Shown: positions 18,932-27,867 of the stretch, one piece after another
Layout of the letters: every line of letters starts with the position of its first letter
Position numbering within the stretch: position 1 is the first letter of the stretch
From: JBCAWW01 sp045106675
GTDB taxonomy: Bacteria > Bacteroidota > Bacteroidia > J057
Assembly (NCBI GenBank): GCA_045106675.1
Contig: JBGCFA010000215.1
Coordinates: 23,073-87,072 of the forward strand
Direction of reading: 5' to 3'
DNA length: 64,000 nucleotides
The notes under the pieces: generated by a model
Seen by the model: only the letters and a program-made list of their open reading frames with translations
Told to the model about the DNA's origin: nothing
Database searches by the model: none
Translations under genes and position numbers: made by a program

Positions 18932-21900
18932 ATGGCAAAATCGATACTTCTCAGGCTTCGTCAATACCGACGAATGCTGATTTTAAGTCTTTGCGTTCTT
19001 TTTATCCTAGTTACCAGTGCAGTAGGACCGATGCAAGTCCTCAATTATGGCATTGATACTCCTCAAGCAGTTGGTGCTTATTTCAACAATACTTTTCCGA
19101 CGGTAGCTCCAGCTAGTTCCGCGACCTGGACATCTATTGAAGCTTTTCCTAATCTAATCTTTACCGATCCGATTCAACTTTTGGAAGTACCCTATGCCGA
19201 TAAGTTTTTCATGGCGGGTAAAAAGGGGCGACTTTGGTCGTTCTCGAAGAGTGACACCGCGACTTCAACCAAGGCTACTCTTCTCGATATCGAAAGCAAG
19301 GTACTTACCTCTGGCGATGCTGGTTTGATGGGAGCTGCTTTTCACCCTGAGTATGGAGTACCGGGTTCCCCGAACAGGGAATACCTATATATCTGGTATA
19401 GAGCCAAAGGTCCTACGAGCAGTGGCAATCTTGCTTACCTACGATTGGTGCGCTACAATTGGGTACCGGGTTCTTCTATCATCGATCCTAATACTGAATT
19501 TATCATGATTCAGCAGTACGATCGCCACCAATGGCATAATGGCGGAGGGATGTTTTTTGGCCTAGATGGTTTTCTTTATATATCCGTTGGAGATGAAGGA
19601 GGGGCTAATGACCAATACAACACCGGACAAAAAATCAACGTAGGCCTACTTGCAGGCGCCTTACGTATCGACGTAGATATGGACCCTAGCCGTAGTCATC
19701 CGATCCGCCGTCAACCGCTAAATCCTGCTACTCCACCTACTGGCTGGCCTGATAGCTATTCACAAGGCTATTATGTCCCTAATGACAATCCTTGGCTCGC
19801 CACAGATGGTAGCATATTAGAAGAATTTTACGCCATCGGCTTTCGCAGTCCTCACCGTATGACCCAAGATCCTGTAACAGGAGATATTTGGATGGGAGAT
19901 GTCGGACAGGGAACTCGGGAAGAAGTTAGTCTCGTTCCTAAGGGTAGTAACCTCCAATGGCCATATCGTGAAGGGGCAATTACTACTGGAGCAAGCAAAC
20001 CCAAACCTAATCCGTTGATTGGTTTTGACCAAGCACCGGTACATGATTATCCGCGTAGTGAAGGGCAATGTGTCATTGGCGGTATTGTCTATCGAGGCAA
20101 TAAGTGGAATTCATCCTTAGGGGGAAAATATATCTTTGGAGATCACCAAACGCGCAAAGTTTGGACTTTGGATTATGATCCTGCTACTGGCAATAAACAA
20201 GTAAGTCTTTTGACCACCATTCCTTCCTTTGGTAGTGGTGGCAAACAAGGGATTTCTAATTTCTCTTCTGATTCTACTGGAGAAGTGTATGTTTTAAAAC
20301 TATTTGGGACTAATCTCAATGGAGGTAAAATCTATAAGCTGCGTCCTACTAGCTATACCCCAGATCCGCCTCAGTTTCTGTCCCAAACAGGAGTGTTTCC
20401 TAATTTGCCTAGCCTTAATCCAGCGGCGGGCTTGATCCCTTATGCCACAAATTCACCTCTCTGGTCTGATGGCTCCGCGAAAAAGCGCTGGGTAGCAATC
20501 CCTAACAATGGTAGCTATGACAGCTCCGCTGAACAAGTGGTTTTTGCTGAGGATGATGAGTGGACTTTCCCTACGGGAACGGTCTTTATCAAGCATTTTG
20601 AGATGCCACTTGACGCCAATAATCCCAATACTATCAAGCGTTTAGAAACGCGTTTTATGATCCGGGCTCAAAATGGCGGACTTTATGGCGTAACCTATAA
20701 ATGGAATGATGCCGGCACAGATGCAGAACTACTATACGATAGTGATACGGTTCATTATACGATCACCAAAGCGGATCTTAGTCAAGAAAATCGGATTTGG
20801 GAGTTCCCGAGTAGGGCAAATTGTATGACTTGTCACAATGATAATGCAGGCGGTACGCTTGGACTCAATACGCACCAGATGAATGGCGATGCTTTGTATC
20901 CGACTAGCGGTAACATTGATAATCAGCTCCGTACGTGGAATCATCTGGGTATCTTTAGTAATCCTATTGTAGAGACTGATATCCCCAATATGCTCCGTGC
21001 TGCGCCTGTTCAAGACGCTTCTTCAAGCTTGGAATTGCGCGTTCGCTCTTATCTCGATGCAAACTGTTCGCATTGTCATCGCCCCAATGGAGTGAATACG
21101 GGCTTCGACGCTCGCTTTGCGACCGAACTTGACAATCAAAACATCGTGCATGGCAATCTCTTTGGGAGTTATGGTATCAGCGGGGCTGAACTTGTAAAGC
21201 CAAGAGATCCTAGTCGTTCTATCTTACTAAAGCGTGATATGAGTACAGGTGCTGACCAAATGCCTCCTTTGGCAAGAAGTGTAGTGGACGAGGCATATAT
21301 CACAGTTCTGGAAGACTGGATCGGTACGCTAGATCCGGCTTGTGAACCAGTGCCACTACCGAAAGCTAATTATAGCGTTCACTATGTTGATAGTGAAGAA
21401 GCCAATCATTTGGCCGCCAATGCCTTTGATGGACTGATTGAAACCTTATGGCATACCGAGTTTATCGCCAGTGATCCTGTGCCTCCGCACGAAATACAAA
21501 TAGACTTAGGTGATACGATGGAAGTTTCAGGCTTCCGCTACTGGCCTCGTCAAGATCTGACCTTCAACGGCACAATCGCTAATTATAACTTCTATGTCAG
21601 TCTAGATGGCGTCAATTGGGAGTCTGCCGTTGCATCGGGAACCTTTGTAAAGGATAAGACCGAAAAAGAAGTGATTCATGGGCCTAAATACGGTCGCTAC
21701 GTTCGCCTGCAGGCGCTATCCGAAGTCAATAACAATCCTTGGATATCTGTCGCTGAGATGGAAATCTTGGTAATTGATGGTAGTTGCTTTGCTCCAGCAG
21801 GGCTCAGTGAAACCCCTGCCATGTGGCTCAGTGCCGATGAATATGGCGGTTCGCTAGATGATGGTAGCCTCGTTGCCAATTGGGCTGATCTTAGTGGCAA

Positions 21901-23596
21901 AAACAATGCACCTGCCGCTATTAGTGGCAAAGAACCCACTTATTATAGTCAAAGCCTTAATGGCCACGGTGTCGTAAGCTTTGATGGTACTGATGACTGG
22001 CTCAAGGTCAATGGCTTGGCTAATGTGCTTTCTGGGCAGAGCGCCATCTTATCGGTGGTGATTCCGAGACAAGATGCGAGCCATGGTTATTATCTTTCTA
22101 CCCACCTCGGTGGAACGAATAAAATCAAGTTCGGTCATGGCACTAATGGAGAACTGATTTACGATGATAACGATCCTACTTTTGTAGCTGGAAACTATGT
22201 TGATAAACCAAGTCTCGTTGCTTTTGATATCAACCCCAATACACAGATCGACGGTTGGCTCAACGGCCAAACGGGCAATAGTTTGACAACGGTAGCGAGT
22301 AGCGGAGCCGATAGAGTCTCTCTCGGACAAGAATTTGATGGTAGTGGCAATGACAATGAAACCTCGGATCACTGGAAAGGTGATTTGGCAGAGATGATCG
22401 TTCTGCAAGGCAATATCACTGCCCTAGACCGGATGCGCGCTGAGAGTTACTTAGCTCTAAAATATGGTCTACACCTCAATCATAACTACTATGCTTCTGA
22501 CTGGAATGGTAGTGAAGGCACCACCTTGTGGAACGTCGGGGGAGGATTTGACAATCATATTACCGGTATGGGACGAGATGATCGTTCGGGCTTAGACCAA
22601 CGCCAATCAACAGGCGTCGAAGGCTTAGTCTCCATCTACCATGGCAACTATTACAATGGCCAGTTTCCGACCATCAATGCCTCTAATCCCAATACATTTG
22701 ATATAGATCGCAGCTTTGTCCTTTGGGGCGATAATGGTGCAGCGGTCAATGCACTCGATCAAACTATCTATGGCGGCGCTAACAGTCGCGTGGCGAGAGT
22801 ATGGCAAGTTTCCAAACGGGGACAGTCTGGCCTATTGACGGTACGGATTCCTAAAGCGGCTTTGCCCGGAACCACTACGGCATTATACATCAATCGTAAT
22901 GGTGATGCGGCCTTCCCGAATAGTCCACAGACGCTGATCTATAATCTCCTAGATGATGGTACGCATTGGTATAGCCTTGCTGAACTCCAAAACGGGGATG
23001 TATTTTCCTTTGGGGATGGCACGGGGATTACTTTCCCAGTAGAATGGCTTGATCTCGCGGCCGTCCAGCAGGGCGAAGATATTGGACTCAGTTGGGGTAC
23101 GACTCAGGAGATAAATAGCGATTATTTTGCAGTAGAGCGCTCGCTAGATGGTGAAGCGTTCGATGAAATCGGCCAAACTCGAAGTACAGGGACCACGAGT
23201 CAAGAGCAACTTTATCGCTTTATCGATTTTAAAGCGGTTTATCAAGCAGCAGAACAATTGTACTATCGGATTCGTCAGGTAGATTTAGATGGATCGTTTA
23301 GCTATAGCAATACTGTATCGATCAATCCAGATCGTTTGAGCGATGCCTTGAATCTCTATCTCGCGCCGAACCCCGCTGATCAACAAGTAGAACTATTGAT
23401 CCAAGCAGGGGCGAGTGAATCTCTCCAAATCTCGGTGCTCAATTCATTGGGGCAGGAGGTCTATGGAAACTTTATGGCTCAGGCGGCTAAAACCGAACGC
23501 TTGGCTCTGAACCTTCAGGACTGGGCCAGTGGCATCTACTACGTGAGAGTCGATAATGGTACCGCAGCGGTAGTCAAGAAATTGATCGTTCGCTAA
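18932..23596 (+). CDS. Giant T9SS-exported sugar dehydrogenase-like / diheme cytochrome / discoidin / LamG-like protein
   Basis: About 1554 residues from ATG 18932, starting with a basic stretch and hydrophobic leader. Domains in order: a glucose/sorbosone dehydrogenase-type beta-propeller (about 45-465, with GGGMFFGLDGFLYISVGDEGG), a PQQ-type fold; a cytochrome c region (about 480-820) with two heme motifs, CMTCH at 631 and CSHCH at 712, resembling the SO_2930-type diheme family; an F5/8 discoidin-like domain (about 825-965); a LamG-like domain with FDGTDDWLKV near 1016 and a following region common in Bacteroidota surface proteins; and a C-terminal type A sorting domain from about 1475. Likely a cell-surface oxidoreductase whose electrons pass to its own hemes. 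Substrate is unknown. Confidence 0.88.
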   Translation: MAKSILLRLRQYRRMLILSLCVLFILVTSAVGPMQVLNYGIDTPQAVGAYFNNTFPTVAPASSATWTSIEAFPNLIFTDPIQLLEVPYADKFFMAGKKGRLWSFSKSDTATSTKATLLDIESKVLTSGDAGLMGAAFHPEYGVPGSPNREYLYIWYRAKGPTSSGNLAYLRLVRYNWVPGSSIIDPNTEFIMIQQYDRHQWHNGGGMFFGLDGFLYISVGDEGGANDQYNTGQKINVGLLAGALRIDVDMDPSRSHPIRRQPLNPATPPTGWPDSYSQGYYVPNDNPWLATDGSILEEFYAIGFRSPHRMTQDPVTGDIWMGDVGQGTREEVSLVPKGSNLQWPYREGAITTGASKPKPNPLIGFDQAPVHDYPRSEGQCVIGGIVYRGNKWNSSLGGKYIFGDHQTRKVWTLDYDPATGNKQVSLLTTIPSFGSGGKQGISNFSSDSTGEVYVLKLFGTNLNGGKIYKLRPTSYTPDPPQFLSQTGVFPNLPSLNPAAGLIPYATNSPLWSDGSAKKRWVAIPNNGSYDSSAEQVVFAEDDEWTFPTGTVFIKHFEMPLDANNPNTIKRLETRFMIRAQNGGLYGVTYKWNDAGTDAELLYDSDTVHYTITKADLSQENRIWEFPSRANCMTCHNDNAGGTLGLNTHQMNGDALYPTSGNIDNQLRTWNHLGIFSNPIVETDIPNMLRAAPVQDASSSLELRVRSYLDANCSHCHRPNGVNTGFDARFATELDNQNIVHGNLFGSYGISGAELVKPRDPSRSILLKRDMSTGADQMPPLARSVVDEAYITVLEDWIGTLDPACEPVPLPKANYSVHYVDSEEANHLAANAFDGLIETLWHTEFIASDPVPPHEIQIDLGDTMEVSGFRYWPRQDLTFNGTIANYNFYVSLDGVNWESAVASGTFVKDKTEKEVIHGPKYGRYVRLQALSEVNNNPWISVAEMEILVIDGSCFAPAGLSETPAMWLSADEYGGSLDDGSLVANWADLSGKNNAPAAISGKEPTYYSQSLNGHGVVSFDGTDDWLKVNGLANVLSGQSAILSVVIPRQDASHGYYLSTHLGGTNKIKFGHGTNGELIYDDNDPTFVAGNYVDKPSLVAFDINPNTQIDGWLNGQTGNSLTTVASSGADRVSLGQEFDGSGNDNETSDHWKGDLAEMIVLQGNITALDRMRAESYLALKYGLHLNHNYYASDWNGSEGTTLWNVGGGFDNHITGMGRDDRSGLDQRQSTGVEGLVSIYHGNYYNGQFPTINASNPNTFDIDRSFVLWGDNGAAVNALDQTIYGGANSRVARVWQVSKRGQSGLLTVRIPKAALPGTTTALYINRNGDAAFPNSPQTLIYNLLDDGTHWYSLAELQNGDVFSFGDGTGITFPVEWLDLAAVQQGEDIGLSWGTTQEINSDYFAVERSLDGEAFDEIGQTRSTGTTSQEQLYRFIDFKAVYQAAEQLYYRIRQVDLDGSFSYSNTVSINPDRLSDALNLYLAPNPADQQVELLIQAGASESLQISVLNSLGQEVYGNFMAQAAKTERLALNLQDWASGIYYVRVDNGTAAVVKKLIVR

Positions 23597-23629
23597 GGCG
23601 GAAATTAGAAATATCTCAGAAATAGAAAT

Positions 23630-23663
23630 TGGCCGATTTTACTCTACGAAGTAAAATCGGCCA
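23630..23663. terminator. Bidirectional terminator between convergent genes
   Basis: GGCCGATTTTAC (23631-23642) pairs with GTAAAATCGGCC (23651-23662), extended by a T/A pair. It lies between the plus-strand giant gene and the minus-strand marR gene. T-rich sequence follows on the plus side only weakly. Confidence 0.7.
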
Positions 23664-23669
23664 TTATAT

Positions 23670-24119
23670 TTAGCTAAGATTATCAATCGTTTGCTGTATT
23701 ACTTTGAGGCAAATTGACAGCTCAGCTTCATCTATATTTTGAGTCGCGTCTGTGAGTGCTTGTTTTGCACATTTGATTGCTTCTATCTCGAGTTCATGAC
23801 CAGCATCCATCAAAAAAACACGATAGATCCTTCGGTCATTTTTATCTTGTTCGCGTCTTAAGAGCCCAAGGTTTTCCATGGAGTCTATGTGCCGCGTGAT
23901 ATTGGCCCGGTTGCGATGACTCAAGTTCGCGAGTGTCTGTTGACTACAACCATCTTTTTCCCAAAGATGCGTAAGTATCCTAAATTGATCAGCACTGATC
24001 GGTAGCTTTTTCTCTTTTAGATAAGCAGTTAATCGTTTGATAATGAGCGGGTAACTCCTGCCCAATAGGTTTGCAAGAGAGTAGTGGAAGTGGAATTCTT
24101 TGGGAAAAACAGGTTTCAT
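23670..24119 (-). CDS. MarR-family transcriptional regulator
   Basis: The 149-residue protein has a winged-helix core: recognition helix in CSQQTLANLSHRNRANITRHIDSMENLGLLRR (about 76-108) followed by the wing KNDRRIYRVFL. This is a dimeric MarR-type DNA-binding protein, typically repressing an efflux or stress gene on the opposite or same strand. The next minus-strand gene upstream is a secreted unknown 84 bp away, so the regulon is not evident. Confidence 0.88.
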   Translation of the reverse strand: MKPVFPKEFHFHYSLANLLGRSYPLIIKRLTAYLKEKKLPISADQFRILTHLWEKDGCSQQTLANLSHRNRANITRHIDSMENLGLLRREQDKNDRRIYRVFLMDAGHELEIEAIKCAKQALTDATQNIDEAELSICLKVIQQTIDNLS

Positions 24120-24203
24120 CAGTCCTAAAATGTGAAAATTTTAGAAAAGAGAAGCTATAAATAGGGAATATTTCGAAAATCGTCCATTTGGAGAATCGTA
24201 TTT

Positions 24204-25154
24204 TTATTTCCTTTTGAAACTCTTGGTCAATTTGTCAAACAAAGGAGCGTTACTTTCATCGTTTTGGTTAGTAGTACCTAGCAAAATAAAATAATTGCCC
24301 TCTCCATCAAAAAGCATCGTTTGGTAGATCATGCGGTCTTCCTTGCTTTTAGGATCAATTGCAGTGGCGGGGATGGTGTAGCCATGCAAATCGTCTACCC
24401 TAAGTTCTGTGATATCAGCTTCGCTGAACGCGATGTCTTCATAAGGCATCTTTTTGAGGCGTTTGATACAAAAAGCTTGTTCATCCAATATAATGCTAGA
24501 ACCGATTGACTGGGCGACTAGAAAAGTAGTTTTGTCTTCGGTTTCTGGAGGGACATTACCATCAACGGAGTATAGGGCGCTGCCCGTGATGATAGTGGCA
24601 AATTGCAGTTTGGTGTCTTCAGTGTTGATCGTAAAACTGAGTGCTCCCAATGGGTCGGTATCTGCTTCTTCAACATATACAGTTGATCTCAGTGCTTTGA
24701 TCACTAGCTCATCTAGTTCTTTTGCGTCCTCTTTGGGGTACATACCATTGATCAGGGCAGTGAAGTTTTCATTGCCAAATACGAGGATATACTTATTGAA
24801 AGTAATACCGTAGCCTTTTTGTTCGCCTGTAATAAATGCTCCTGACATGCCATTGAGCGTGATTCTTTCCTTCTTGAGCATTTTTACGCCTTGGCCTTTA
24901 AGCGCTTCTTCAGTGAAAGCTTCGATGAGACCGGCGACAGGAGCTTCTAGCACAGCGACCAATAAGGAGGCACTACGATCAGCGTCTTGAAAGCCTTGAA
25001 ACTGAGTAGCTACTGCAAAACTGTCGGGTGGCACCATGAATATTTTTGCGCCTTTGACTTGTTGGTGCTCGTCAGTGAGAGTGGTCGTGATGACCTCTTG
25101 GGCATAGCTGATACTTACGCTAAAAAGCGCAATAAGCGTTAATAATGTTTTCAT
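24204..25154 (-). CDS. Secreted protein of unknown function
   Basis: A longer frame is open from 25199, but the ATG at 25154 gives a good signal peptide (MKTLLTLIALFSVSISYAQ) and removes overlap with the HAD gene. The protein is 316 residues. The mature part contains two similar alpha/beta halves with phrases such as GYGITFNKYILVFGNENFTALINGMYP and DGEGNYFILLGTTNQNDES, which suggests an internal duplication. I recognise no family. It lies 10 bp downstream of the HAD gene and probably belongs to its transcript. Confidence 0.8.
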   Translation of the reverse strand: MKTLLTLIALFSVSISYAQEVITTTLTDEHQQVKGAKIFMVPPDSFAVATQFQGFQDADRSASLLVAVLEAPVAGLIEAFTEEALKGQGVKMLKKERITLNGMSGAFITGEQKGYGITFNKYILVFGNENFTALINGMYPKEDAKELDELVIKALRSTVYVEEADTDPLGALSFTINTEDTKLQFATIITGSALYSVDGNVPPETEDKTTFLVAQSIGSSIILDEQAFCIKRLKKMPYEDIAFSEADITELRVDDLHGYTIPATAIDPKSKEDRMIYQTMLFDGEGNYFILLGTTNQNDESNAPLFDKLTKSFKRK

Positions 25155-25164
25155 ATTGTATGGT

Positions 25165-25776
25165 TTAGTGGTTGAGGTATTGCTCACACATGCGGTCAAA
25201 ATCAGCGTACTCCGCTATATGCCAAGTCTGGATGCCTATTGCTCCTGCTCCTGCAATATTTGGGCGAGAGTCATCGAGAAATAAAGTCTCCTCTGCTTTC
25301 CAACCAGCCGTCTCTAGCGCGCTTTCGTAAATCTCCGCATCAGGTTTGCGCATCCCCATCTCGAAGGAGAGAAATACATAATCTAATTTGCTGAATATCG
25401 GTTCGCACTCATCCTTGAAAACGGAATAATGGTAGGCGTTAGTATTGCTGAGGAGAGCTAAATTGTATTGTGTGTTGAGTTTTTCTATCGCTTCTATCCT
25501 GCCGGGGATGATCCCAACGAGTAACTCTTTCCATGCAAGGATGACGTCTGCTTGTGGAGCTTGCAGATCATAGTTTTCTATGAGCCCATCTGCTAGATCT
25601 TCAATTTCGATTTCGCCTTTGTCTAGTTGAGAAAAAAGATCATGCTGTTGTTCCTTAGTAAATGGTACGCCGCTTTTTCCGGAAGCCATTGCTTGCCAAC
25701 GATCTTGCGTATGTTGAGGATTGATGGCGTAAAGTACGTCGCCAAGGTCGATTAAGAGGTTGTGGATTTGAGCCAT
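25165..25776 (-). CDS. HAD-family hydrolase (YihX-like)
   Basis: The 203-residue protein has HAD motif I as DLGDVLY, with nucleophile Asp10 and Gly in place of the second Asp. The YihX group of sugar-phosphate phosphatases also shows DLGNV here. Motif II is LLSNTN, and motif III/IV is KPDAEIYE followed by LFLDDSRPNIAGAGAIG. Substrate is unknown. Its start overlaps the end of the HTTM gene by 25 bp, which suggests translational coupling. Confidence 0.87.
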   Translation of the reverse strand: MAQIHNLLIDLGDVLYAINPQHTQDRWQAMASGKSGVPFTKEQQHDLFSQLDKGEIEIEDLADGLIENYDLQAPQADVILAWKELLVGIIPGRIEAIEKLNTQYNLALLSNTNAYHYSVFKDECEPIFSKLDYVFLSFEMGMRKPDAEIYESALETAGWKAEETLFLDDSRPNIAGAGAIGIQTWHIAEYADFDRMCEQYLNH

Positions 25777-26684
25777 AGGGGTTTGTTGAAGATGGCCCCT
25801 AATTTAGTAAAGCTAGTGTCCTCTTGCCAAAAGAAATGGAAAGCAGCCAGGTTCATCAGAATCATAGTAGCGGCAAAAAAACTGAGGTCCATAAATATTG
25901 CAATCCCTAAGTGCATCCCTATAATCCCCCATAGCCAAAGTTTCCTTGTCGCTTTGATCCAGATAGTGAGAGGATAAAGCAATTCTAAAATGATCACTGA
26001 AACTCCCATCGCCACTGGTATCCAAGCATAGTCGGCCATCCAATCAAAAGAAAAAGTCGTGCTCATCGGGCGATTGACGGATTTCCAAATAGATTCACCA
26101 TTCCACCAATTAGGTCCCATAGCTTTACCCAAGCCACCAAAAAAGTAGATCACGCACATATGGAGTTGGAGCAATCGCAAATAGGGGAGTGGATTCGTTC
26201 GCCGAGGGCGGAACACATAAACATCTAGGGCATATTGCTCACTCACCGGAAAAAAGATGCAGTAAAAAAGTAAAACGGTATGTATATAATCTACGCCATA
26301 GGACATATAATAGGCTGATTTGACCAAGGCGAGGTGGAGAATCCAAAGCAATACCGCACTGGGCTTTGTAAATAAGCCTAAGCCTAGCAGCACAATCAAA
26401 CTGATGTAAACTATTCTCAGCGCTAATAAGGCATCCATTTCACTAGTGCCAAAGCCGTCGCTAATCCAGCTGGTAATATGATGGCTAGTCAATTGGAGAG
26501 GTGAAACATAAGCTGTCGCTATATCGCCTCTAATAAAACCTTCTTCGCCGTAGATGGTCAAAAAGTCTCCCCAAGTGGCGAAGGTTTGAGCCAAAAGAAT
26601 CAAGGCTAAGCCTATCCGCAAAAAGGCTAATGAGTAATTGTCCTTAACGGGCGCAAAAAAGAATTGATGGATAGCAGCTTTCAT
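25752..26684 (-). CDS. HTTM-domain membrane protein
   Basis: The 310-residue polytopic protein matches the HTTM (horizontally transferred transmembrane) family, related to the membrane part of vitamin K-dependent gamma-carboxylase. Recognisable parts are the N-terminal DNYSLAFLRIGLALILLAQT, the loop GVDYIHTVLLFYCIFFPVSE, and QLHMCVIYFFGGLGKAMGPNWWNGESIW. Eight or so hydrophobic segments are present. No carboxylase activity can be inferred. It is 5 bp downstream of the next gene and overlaps the HAD gene. Confidence 0.87.
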   Translation of the reverse strand: MKAAIHQFFFAPVKDNYSLAFLRIGLALILLAQTFATWGDFLTIYGEEGFIRGDIATAYVSPLQLTSHHITSWISDGFGTSEMDALLALRIVYISLIVLLGLGLFTKPSAVLLWILHLALVKSAYYMSYGVDYIHTVLLFYCIFFPVSEQYALDVYVFRPRRTNPLPYLRLLQLHMCVIYFFGGLGKAMGPNWWNGESIWKSVNRPMSTTFSFDWMADYAWIPVAMGVSVIILELLYPLTIWIKATRKLWLWGIIGMHLGIAIFMDLSFFAATMILMNLAAFHFFWQEDTSFTKLGAIFNKPLWLKSTTS

Positions 26685-26689
26685 GATAA

Positions 26690-27253
26690 TTAGTCTAGGC
26701 GATAAGTATAATGCAATAAATGAGCATAGTCTGGTCGTTCACCTGCTTGATAGTCAGGGATGTACGGCAAGTCATAAACCAATAAATCTGCTTCGATATG
26801 ACGATGAGGAGGATGATCTTCGAGGACTTTGAGGGCCATAGATTTCATCACTACATCCATAAATTTATCGTATCGCTCGTCTGGCTCATCTATCTTATCC
26901 ATGAAGATATCAAAGGCAGTAAAGTAGCGGGTTAAGGCTGCTTTGCTATAATGCCGAGGGAGGCTATTTTCGATCACATTGCCCTCATCATCTTTGATTG
27001 TATACAGGACCAAAAACTGACTAGCTACGTTGGGAGCGTAAAAGCCATATCCTGTCTCTGCGCCGCTATAGTCTGAGTAAAAGCGAAATACATCTAAAAA
27101 TGGACCTGTCTTTTGCAGTAATTCCATGGCAAGCCCTTGTTCTTGTCGATCTTCAAAGAAGTCATAATAGACCTGTTCTTCGATGATAATGTTGTTGTAT
27201 ATCATGCAAAACAAGTGGAAGCCAAAAAATCCGAGTAGCAAATACTTTTTCAT
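26690..27253 (-). CDS. Unknown protein with N-terminal membrane anchor, partner of HTTM gene
   Basis: The frame is open from 27301, but the Met-Lys-Lys-Tyr start at 27253 begins a proper leader (MKKYLLLGFFGFHLFCMIYNN). The 187-residue product has one N-terminal hydrophobic segment and a soluble remainder containing GAETGYGFYAPNVASQF, typical of the small proteins encoded beside HTTM genes in Bacteroidota. No domain is known to me. The 5-bp gap to the HTTM gene suggests joint function. Confidence 0.8.
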   Translation of the reverse strand: MKKYLLLGFFGFHLFCMIYNNIIIEEQVYYDFFEDRQEQGLAMELLQKTGPFLDVFRFYSDYSGAETGYGFYAPNVASQFLVLYTIKDDEGNVIENSLPRHYSKAALTRYFTAFDIFMDKIDEPDERYDKFMDVVMKSMALKVLEDHPPHRHIEADLLVYDLPYIPDYQAGERPDYAHLLHYTYRLD

Positions 27254-27316
27254 AGCAAAGGGAGTAAAGTTGGTAGGAACGCCCCTAAGCGCTCCCACCA
27301 TTGAATCAAATGCGTA

Positions 27317-27799
27317 CTAATCTGCGTAGCGGCCCAAAATGATGTCAACCTCTTTACCGACTGATTGGACACCACCGATGGTAACCCAAGCTTTTTCGTC
27401 GAGGATGGTGGACTCGCTAAATTTGTTGTCGTCCTTGGTCTTAGAGCGTACTAACTTCTTTTTGATCAATACAAATCCCATCACAGAACCTTGGGTAGGT
27501 TCCATGCTCGCACCGTATTCTTTGCCGATTTGACGGAAGGTGCGAAGATCATACTGACCATAGGTCTGCATTTTGCCCTTTTTGTTGTAGTAAGCAAGAG
27601 CACCGAGTGTTTCTTCAGATTTTTTGAGCGCTTCGATCAAGCGTTGCTGATCACTCTGAGGGATTTTCACAGAGGAAGGAATGATATAGGCACCTTCTTT
27701 GGTACGAATGACCTTATTGGCTGCTTCGTACGGCTTAAATGCCCATAGCAAACTCACCATCACCACTAAGAGCGGTAGCATGAGAGGTTTGAACTTCAT
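27317..27799 (-). CDS. Small exported protein of unknown function
   Basis: The 160-residue protein has an N-terminal hydrophobic segment (PLMLPLLVVMVSLLWAF) serving as signal or anchor. The rest is basic and beta/alpha mixed, with QQRLIEALKKSEETLGALAYYNKKGKMQ and a C-terminal TIGGVQSVGKEVDIILGRYAD. No family is recognised. It lies upstream of the HTTM group on the same strand, about 60 bp away. Confidence 0.72.
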   Translation of the reverse strand: MKFKPLMLPLLVVMVSLLWAFKPYEAANKVIRTKEGAYIIPSSVKIPQSDQQRLIEALKKSEETLGALAYYNKKGKMQTYGQYDLRTFRQIGKEYGASMEPTQGSVMGFVLIKKKLVRSKTKDDNKFSESTILDEKAWVTIGGVQSVGKEVDIILGRYAD

Positions 27800-27867
27800 A
27801 ACAGAAAGGATTTTATGGTTAATATTCTCCTTTTTGTACCATGAAGCGGATAAAACGTAACTAAGAT

